From: Hypericum androsaemum
Taxonomy: Eukaryota; Streptophyta; Magnoliopsida; Malpighiales; Hypericaceae
NCBI GenBank assembly: GCA_963995505.1
Contig: OZ023183.1
Span: 21,634,671-21,698,670, forward strand
Length of the DNA stretch: 64,000 bases
Reading direction: 5' to 3'
Both the position numbers and the translations under genes were made by a program. Position 1 is the first letter of the stretch; each line of letters starts with the position of its first letter. The notes below the pieces were generated by a model. The model was not told the origin of the DNA and made no database searches. It saw nothing but the letters and a program-made list of their open reading frames with translations. Shown piece after piece: positions 56,400-64,000 of this stretch.

Positions 56400-57604
56400 A
56401 GAACAGCATCGGGAAATGAAAATTTGTCATTTGGTCTTCATTTGTGTAAGTTGATATTCTTCGTAACATGTGTTTAGTCAACTAGACGTGAGTTATATAT
56501 TTTATTTGGTGCATTTGTGAGTACTTTTGATTGGTTTAAAGTATGGTTTGAAGATTAGTTTTTATCTATACGATATTTAATGATGTTTTGATATTGTTTG
56601 TCTATTTAAGGCTGTTTTGCCTAACGATATGATCTGTGGCTATTTTGATATGGATATGAGGCCAATATACTTTGGTATATGTGTATTATGTAAATTTAGA
56701 ATATTTGGTATGTGGTTTGATTGATTGTGGATGATGAAGTCTACCCATGATCAACCAAAAATATTGGCGTATGTATACTTATACGGAGGATATAGTTGGA
56801 TCTGATTGGATACGATATGTATGTTATAGATTTGATACGATATGATATGTTTGGTCGTCGGGTTAGTTTGTAATGGCACCTTTCAGATATGGTATTCTCG
56901 TATTGATGTTGGAGTGACACAGTCTAGATCCTTCATAATGTTCTTCAGTTCTGCTATATGATTTGGAAATTATATGTTCATGTATCAAATTGCGTGATGG
57001 TATTAGATGTTGCATAGTTTGCTCATATTTCTGTGCCTATGTGATTGATATGCTGACTTTTATGTGAAGTTGTGATTATGCGTTTGCTAAGTGATCTATA
57101 TGATGACCTTCCATTGTTGAGGTTGTGATTGTGTTTGTTATGTGTTTGATTTGATGACCTTCTATATGCGATTGTGGGTGTGTTTGTTATGTGTTTGATA
57201 TGATGACCTTCTATGTGAGGTTGTGGTTTTGTTTGCTATATGTTAGTTGTGTGACCTTCTATGTGATTTTGTTTGTGGCTTTGTGTTATAGCTCTTCGTT
57301 GGGTTTGTTGGGGATGGATGGTTGGTTAAATACATGTTACTTATAATATTTACTTACTGAGTATTTCAAAATACTTACCCCTACTCTCCAGTTTTGTAGG
57401 TTCTTTGTCTAACAACTCCGTAGCCACGGTGCTCAATTTGATCTTGGGATAAATGTACAAAATGATTGTAATTCTTTTTAGTTTTTTTAAACATATAAGA
57501 TTTTTTAAAACTTAAAAATATATTTGAGGCTGACTAGACTCGTTAGGTGTTATAAAAGGACTAGGATTTAGCGCTGGTCACCGAACTCAGATTTCGGTCG
57601 TGAC
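56400..57604 (+). repeat. Gypsy LTR fragment in plus orientation
   Basis: Ends TTTAGCGCTGGTCACC...GGTCGTGACA at 57604, the same LTR end found in minus orientation at 60095. GGTTAAATACATGTTACTT at about 57333 and GAGTATTTCAAAATACTTA just after match the minus-strand LTR at 61510-61580. A partner LTR and internal domain in plus orientation were not found. The left edge is approximate because similarity fades. Confidence 0.65.
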
Positions 57605-58739
57605 AAATATGCATTTGGCTTGGATGCCTCTCTATCTCTCTCTCTCTCTCTCCCCCTCTCTCTCCCTATGGTTCTAATTGCTGAGGGAACAAATGTGGGG
57701 TTTGGAGTGGGTGTAGTAATGTGTAAATAATGGCATTACTCATCTAATCTATTTTCATTCTCAAAAAACAAAATCTCATCTATTTCGCCTTCATTTATTT
57801 TTTTTAACTCAATATTAGCACTTCATCATCCCTAATTAATTGAAATATATCGTCCAAATACTATTAGTAAAAAAGGAATGCACTTGACTGAATACATCAT
57901 CATCACCATCATTTCTGTATTAATAGCAGGTTTAAATAAGGCATTTTATACTGCCCCCGTAGAAATTAATTGTTCAATTATGTTCTTTCCCATTCCAATA
58001 TTTTTGCTTACAAAACATAATCACCTATTAATTAATTAATTATTGTGACGACGCAAACATAAAATGTTCCATCTCCTTGCTTTGACATTGCATCTAATTT
58101 CCTTGTTCCTTTTTTTTCTTGGGAAATAGAACATTGCACCTCCCCTGGGTACAATTAATTAAAGGCTACCTTATTATATATATAATTAGTGCGCTTAATT
58201 GTTACCTCTGCATATTCAAAGTAGAATATGTAACTTATGTTTGATCCGAAGAATATTCTTTCAAGTACAAGTAATCAACTCGTGTTATGTCAACTAAAAA
58301 GAGACAATTGATATTTGATCATCACGCTTTCAGTCATTTTGCGATTTCAAGTGAAGACGCAAGTTGCACAAGATTCCTTAACTCCGACGCCACTAAATAT
58401 TGAAACAGAAAAATCAAATTGATATGTTCGATGGCTGATTATGAAGGAAAAAAGATAAAAGGGGTATCGAGTACTCGTAGAGAGACGGGAAAAGTGAAAT
58501 TAAAAGAGGCACATACATACTTTGTGTTTGAGCTGCAAGCATTAGTTCTCAAGTGAAACAAGGAAAGTGGATGCTTGCTCCTAAAGTTTTGGCCTTGTCC
58601 ACTAATTTACTTTTCTTTGCTAGTAAAGTAAATTTGGATGACAAGGAATGAATATGCCCTTTAAGGGAAAGAAGCTAAATTCCTGATCCACCTGGAACAT
58701 ACATACATAGTACCAAGGAGGAATTCTCTGAGCTAAAAG
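57605..58739. other. AT-rich intergenic stretch with a CT microsatellite
   Basis: A (CT)n run lies at about 57628-57668 and an (ATTA)n run near 58025. No gene or RNA was recognised. Confidence 0.5.
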
Positions 58740-59170
58740 ATGCCGCTCATCATTCTAAAGAAACGACAAGCTCAAACTGCTAACGTTGTCAGAAACTCAA
58801 TCAAAATCAACGTGGATGCTTCATGGACAACAACAAGAGCACCGGATCTCTTCTCAATTATTGTTGCTGTAGCTAAATTATCTTCACCGAGAGAGGTTGT
58901 AACTTTAGTGAAACAACATTACCATCTTACTAAATTCTTTATTGAATCAAATTATAAAATGGTGGTGGATTACCTCTCCAATACATCAATAAATTTACTT
59001 GGAATTTCAAACTATCAAAATCCAATCAAACATTTTGGCTTTATCCATGTGTGAGCTAGTTTGCATTCCAAGGAGATCAAATTTAATTGCGGATTGGCTA
59101 GAAAAACAACCAATCTCCATTTTGATTTGGAGGATCTAGTTCTTAATCATCCTTTTCTATAATTTTTTAG
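58740..59170 (+). pseudogene. LINE-type RNase H remnant
   Basis: The frame at 58740-59054 reads SIKINVDASWTTTRAPDLFS, then FFIESNYKMVVDYLS; after a stop at 59052 a neighbouring frame reads CIPRRSNLIADWLEK. These are the first strand, the E-S(D)-N helix and the final helix of plant RVT_3 RNase H as found at the 3' end of LINEs. The rest of the element is missing. It is a dead fragment of a LINE other than the two large ones here, or a remnant of a host RNase H-like gene. Confidence 0.7.
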
Positions 59171-60094
59171 CTAAATTTATGAAGTTGTAGCTTTTCTTTT
59201 TAAAAGAATATCAGTGCAAGGCATGGCACGAGCAACTAATTAGCTTTGTATTTCTTCTAATCTACACTATACATTAATTTAACCGAGAGAGAAGAAAAGT
59301 AAGTAGCGAGTCATACATTAATTCATGTGCATGTCTCCACATGTGGCATGTTGCCATTGCTGCTTCTAGCGTCAGTGTAAAATCATCTCATACGTCCCCA
59401 TATGTTAATTACAGATTGTCACTCTGCCTTATACTTGTGTACACCCAACTCAATAATAACCACTTACATATATTGCATCCCTTAACTATCACCATCCAAA
59501 CCTAGCTTACTTAAGTTATTAAAGGTGGAATGAAAAATTCTGTTTATTTTACAGCACCAGAAAACTACACAATTTAGGAACAATAGTTAATCATCTAATC
59601 GTGCATAACTTTTGACCAGGATAAATCATTTGATCATAACTATCCATTTTTGTGTGTGGCCAAGTCATGGAGCAGAACTACTTTTAAGAATAGAACACTA
59701 AAAGAAGAGCGACGAAAAAACAAAGTTTGACTTATTATTCCCTTTTGTTAGCTAATACGAGGTAGATTCATCCTAATTGAATTGTTTTTTTAATTACCTA
59801 TCAAAAGGTTATGCCAACTGTGCACAAGTGTACTCACCTAAAAATGGCTAAATATATACAATTATCTAAATAACAAACGTTACTAGACAAGTAATATCTA
59901 TGACACACATCTCCAAATGTCAATATTACATTCTTCTATTTTTTTTGCCAATCAACTTTAAAAAGTTTCGAGGCGTCCCCATTCCAAAGTGAAAATAAAA
60001 TTTCCGCTATAATCTTGGTCTCCGCATGAGAATTCTCACCTGATATGTCCGACCTCTCTTTTTTTACCTTGTGCCCAAAAATGCGGCAACATAC
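59171..60094. other. AT-rich stretch without recognisable features
   Basis: No coding content, RNA gene or repeat end was identified up to the gypsy LTR edge at 60095. Confidence 0.45.
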
Positions 60095-60338
60095 TGTCAC
60101 GACCCAATTTCGTGGTCGGTGACCGGTACTAGATCATGTCAAACTTAATATAATAAACCATAACTTAGAAAGCCTCAAACATAGCGCATCAGTCTCATTA
60201 AGAGAATTGTCAAAACATTTTTTTACAACATTGTTTCTTTAAACAAACATATTTATCGTGTCCAAAACCTGGTAGGCATAATTCAAAAGTTGGAGTACAC
60301 ATCTCCAACATCTTCACCAATCGCTCAAGTTCAAAAGC

Positions 60339-60890
60339 TCAAGCATCTTTCAAACTCTTTGGTAAGAACCGATCCAACAAGGCCTTAGTAAAGATCTCCC
60401 AAGTCCATGCATATGATCCCTCATTCTGGAACCAAACTCCAGCCACACCTACCAACTTAAATGAAGCCAACTCCACCATTTGCTCCTTATCACACCTTAA
60501 GATCCTTCTCCTCTTCTCCATCTCATCAATGAATACCTAAGGATCATCACTTAAGCCAGAAAATATTGGTGGATTCAACCTCAAGAACTCACCCAAAAAG
60601 TCATCTTTAGCAGCTAATGTAACATTCTGCTTTAATTATGTTTGCTGAGTAGCGATAAATTTCTCCATTGCTTTCATAACTCTGTCTACACCATCACCAT
60701 CACCATCCTGCCTCTCCATCTTAGAAGTAGGAATAGTAGCAACAAGTGGTGGAATCTCATCTCTAGTGACCCTACCAGTGGTAGTGGCCTCAACTGGTGG
60801 TGTAGTCTCAGATGCAACATCCTTCCTCCGACCTTGGGAGCTTTCACCTTGCTCCCTAATCGTATCCATACCACTACATATAACTGTCAT
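60339..60890 (-). pseudogene. Gypsy gag remnant
   Basis: One frame with two stops. It starts MTVICSGMDTIREQGESSQG at 60890, continues through MKAMEKFIATQQT, and after a TAA and a later stop reads FLRLNPPIFSGL (about 60580) and MEKRRRILRCDKEQMVELAS then FKLVGVAGVWFQ and FTKALLDRFLP, the core of gypsy gag. The sequence passes directly into LTR sequence near 60312, so the C-terminal half of gag and all of pol are deleted. Confidence 0.85.
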
Positions 60891-61041
60891 ATCCTCCTAT
60901 ATAAATAAATCAAAATTAAGCATACCAAAGGACAACACAACAAAAGAGGTTCAAGGACATGACAAATTCTATGCTCCATTATACATAACATATAATTCAA
61001 ACAATAAGCTAGGCTCAAACCTAGGGCTCTGATACCAAGTC

Positions 61042-63747
61042 TCTCATGACCCAATTTTGTGGTCAGAGACCGGCGCTAGATCATGTCAAACTTAATATAA
61101 TAAACCATAACCTAGCAAGCCTTAAACATAGCGCATCAGTCTCATTAAGAGAATTGTCAAAACATTTTTTTACATTATTGTTTCTTTAAACAAACATATT
61201 TATCATGTCCAAAATCTGGTAGGCATAATTCAAAAGTTGGAGTACACATCTCCAACATGATATCATCAAATTCATCCTTTTAAAACATAAACACAAATTT
61301 ACACATATATTACATATTAACATTAATCTAAGGTCATAAGTCAAAAGACCAACAAATATGTACAATGGAGCGACCTAAATCACAAAAGGCAAAGACTATC
61401 TGGAGACCTTCAAATGTAGTCTGAGAGGGAAGACAACGGGCTGAACTCAGATGAAAAAGCTTCTCCAGATGAAACTACCACTCAAAACTCTTCACCTGTT
61501 GATTGAAGTAAAGGATAAGTACTTTGAAACACTTAGTAAGCAAATATTACAAGTAACATGTATTTAACCAACCAGTCATTTCCATCAAATCCAACCAATT
61601 CTGATACAAAGCTAAGACAATAAAAGAGCATTTCATAAATAAGGTCATCAAAGTAATCACGTAAGAATCATAACCAGAAGTTGAGATAGACCTTCACAAA
61701 CATATAACATAATTCATATGAACTTCAGATAGGTCTAGATAGTGTACTCTCACACTGACACGAGGATAGCATATCTTAAAGGCGCCATCAGAAACAAACC
61801 ATGCTGGCCAAATATCATATCGTATACATATCCAATGTATCCTCAGTATACTTGCACATATGCCAACATCCTCGGTTGGTCACGGGTAGACCTCATCATC
61901 CGCCATCTCATAAATAACATACCAAATATTCCAAACACACATTGTACATATTGACCAAAACATATTTGTCACATATCCAAATCCATACCAAAACAGCCCC
62001 ATATAGGCAAACACATCCATAATAACGTCAAAGATCATATAAGCGATAACCAGACCTAAAAGCACATTTCGAACCAAACAAAAGAATACAAACTCATACA
62101 TATATCCCACGTCTAATTAACTAAATACATGTTACAAAGAATATCTATTTACAAGACAATGGTTGCTAAAAATATTCAAAGAGAAGCTCTGTGCTTCCTT
62201 TTATAACTCGTGGCACTCAGATTCAAAACGTCGGTTAACTAGTCAAAAGAACATAAACCACTATCATTACCAGCTTATTTAGCATGTAAATATGTCTTAG
62301 GAAATATAAAAATTCATTTCTTAATTTGCAATTTCTGTCACCAGAAATACTTATCAATTATACGAAATACATCACCTTCATTTCTTTCTAATTGTTCTCG
62401 GTTTATTACGTTCAAAAATCATTTTTCTCTTATGAACATTTGCATCCTGTGCTAGTCTTATTTAATTGCCTTCTTTTCTTATTCACGATTCTCTTTTCTC
62501 TGACATTTTTTTTCCATTTCTTTCATTTGGCTTCCTTTTTATATCTTTCCTAATCTCTCTTCATTCAAACTTGGATTGTAAGGAAACCCTCAATGGTTTT
62601 ATAGTTTTCTAAGCTCTTTATTTCTCCACTTTTCTACGGCTTTTCTTTTCTTTGGCTAGTTTCTCTTTTTATATAAATGAACATCATCTAATTCATGAAC
62701 AAGTGGAGAAACTTAATCTTTCCAATTTCCTTCACTTATAGTTCACAACCATGATTATTAGTTAACTATTAGTAAATTTTATACCATCAATCATACTTAA
62801 ATAACAAAGATTATCTTATCGATATCCACTCTTTTTAATCCATGACTAATTATTTCCTTTTGTTCTTCTCATCGTTTTCTTTATTATTTTTATTATGATT
62901 TCTGTGCTTCATAGGAACTGAACAAAATGAGCTTCTTAAACTTATAGATATATATATCAGCCTATTTACAACCTTTCACCGCCTCTTCTTTCAATTAGTT
63001 TTTACTTTGGCTAGTTGTCATTTTTCTACCTCAACCACGTCTTACCCCCTTTTCCTTTTTATCTACTTTAATTTTCTTATACTCTTATCCTTGTTTTACA
63101 AAGTTATCCAAATTTTCTTTCATTTATCTTTTATTTTGTCCGCTCCTTTCTTTAGGAACATTAATTATATTGGTGGAATATATCTAAGCCACGTCCTGCC
63201 ACCTTAATCAAACTTATAACAATGATTGAGTTTACAAATAGATTTACAGGGTGCCACGTTTCTACCATACTATATTTATTTTTCCTTATCCAATTCTACA
63301 AGGTAAAATTCAACTAGCTTTTAATCCGTCTCACTTCTATTTTCAAATCTTGTCACTGGACAGCTAAATATACTTTGCTTAATTTACCAAACATAATATG
63401 GCTAATCATCAAATTGAATAGTAAATTTAAAATTTAGGTTAACTTAAATAAAATCACATAACAAATCATTTTTACAAATATTTTCAATACTGATAAAATC
63501 AGACTATATCAGAGTACCTTAAATTCTTACTTTTTTCCAGCCAGATTATTTCATAAATCACAAAACTCAAAGAACAAATTTATAGATCTAGATATTATAA
63601 ATCCACACAAATTGAAATCACCTAATTTGGAGTCCGGATGAGGAAGCTACACCTATTTTACCCAACGATGATGGACTAAGCCTAAACCCTTCCAAAACTA
63701 ACCTTATTTTGTTGTAAAAAATTTGGTTGAAGGGTGAGGGTATCACA
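61042..63747 (-). repeat. Gypsy LTR shared between two element copies
   Basis: 2706 bp in minus orientation, starting TGTGATACCCTCACC after the polypurine tract and ending GGGTCATGAGA before the primer site. The last bases TCTC (plus strand) differ from TGTC in the 60095 copy, so the LTR terminus is mutated. No coding content; long AT-rich and pyrimidine-rich stretches. Confidence 0.8.
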
Positions 63748-63808
63748 GTCTCCCCCTCCTTATCAAATTCAGTCCCCAAATTTGCTTAATAAAAGGTTAA
63801 CTTTCTTG

Positions 63809-64000
63809 TCATACAAATAGATGTGGGTACTTGGTTTTCATCTCTCCCTCTATTTCCCAAGTTGCCTCAGCCAAGGAACAATTTTCCTATTCAACCTTGA
63901 CCATCAGAAGTTCTCTATTCTGAAGCTTTCTAACTTCACGATTCAAAATCCTTATTGGATTCTCCTGATATGTCAAATCTCCACTTCTCTCTACTATCTC
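63809..64000 (-). pseudogene. Gypsy pol C-terminus (chromodomain region)
   Basis: The minus strand reads ENPIRILNREVRKLQNRELL, MVKVE, a TAG, then ENCSLAEATWEIEGEMKTKY and PHLFV before the natural stop at 63809-63811. PIRILDRxxRxLRN...VKVLW...EATWE is the chromodomain-like end of Tekay/Del-type gypsy polyproteins. The TAG sits at the conserved Trp. The remainder of pol lies beyond the window. Confidence 0.88.

Larger units (their letters stand above)
60095..64000 (-). mobile_element. Rearranged gypsy (chromovirus-type) element sharing one LTR
   Basis: On the minus strand the order is pol C-terminus (64000-63809, cut by the window), polypurine tract (GGAGGGGGAGACTG, about 63761-63748), full LTR (63747-61042), primer site (TGGTATCAGAGC, about 61038-61027), gag (60890-60339), then the last about 215 bp of an LTR (about 60312-60095). 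A single LTR therefore acts as the 3' LTR of one copy and the 5' LTR of the next, and the second copy has lost everything between mid-gag and the LTR end. Confidence 0.85.

Noticed and set aside
61742..63207. Short ORFs at 61742-62110 and 63007-63207
   Set aside because: They lie within the gypsy LTR, have low complexity and lack any conserved motif.

Overview
This is nuclear DNA from a flowering plant, probably a eudicot. It carries three multi-exon plant genes with GT-AG introns, Ty1/copia and Ty3/gypsy LTR retrotransposons, L1-type LINEs with plant RNase H tails, hAT, Mutator-like and pogo-like small DNA transposons, and a scrap of plastid 23S rRNA. The species cannot be fixed from the sequence alone. 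All three host genes are on the minus strand, and their exon models below were built by hand from reading frame, splice sites and phase.

Layout. 1-2990: 3' end of a Ty1/copia element with a complete 3' LTR. 2991-5170: a decayed coding frame of unknown identity and a reverse-strand fragment. 5180-7025: AT-rich DNA holding an inverted-repeat unit and small coding-like islands. 7026-11650: a minus-strand L1-type LINE with a few disabling changes. 11738-12899: a long-TIR Mutator-like element. 12965-13400: a foldback MITE. 13547-14012: a hAT MITE. 16088-23109: a 15-exon gene for an ATXR7/SDG25-type SET-domain histone methyltransferase. 23259-24849 and 25345-26703: two more long-TIR elements of the Mutator-like family, both carrying captured pieces of host genes (AGC kinase, MFAP1, receptor-like kinase). 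26740-27204: a second hAT MITE. 27250-41045: a second LINE, split by a very young 7.4-kb gag-pro-only gypsy element (30807-38214).

41909-44352: a three-exon coiled-coil protein gene with a UVR-like motif. About 44507-49270: a DNA element with long inverted termini, itself invaded by a tandem copia array of four LTRs (44805-48427). 49535-49603: plastid 23S fragment. 49760-50127: truncated LINE 3' end. 50917-52368: a five-exon nucleotide-sugar transporter of the URGT type. 52560-58740: AT-rich DNA with poly-G tracts, an Emigrant-like MITE and LTR remnants. 58740-59170: a LINE RNase H remnant. 60095-64000: a rearranged minus-strand chromovirus-type gypsy element.

The three genes have no evident pathway link: one acts on chromatin, one is of unknown function, and one is in Golgi nucleotide-sugar transport. 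They sit in a dense, nested transposon landscape. The most unusual structures are the copia LTR array with 109-bp miniature internal domains inside one target-site duplication, the gene-capturing TIR family, and GC-rich palindromes (cores GCGGCCGC and GCGATCGC) shared by the U3 regions of a gypsy and a copia LTR that are otherwise unrelated.
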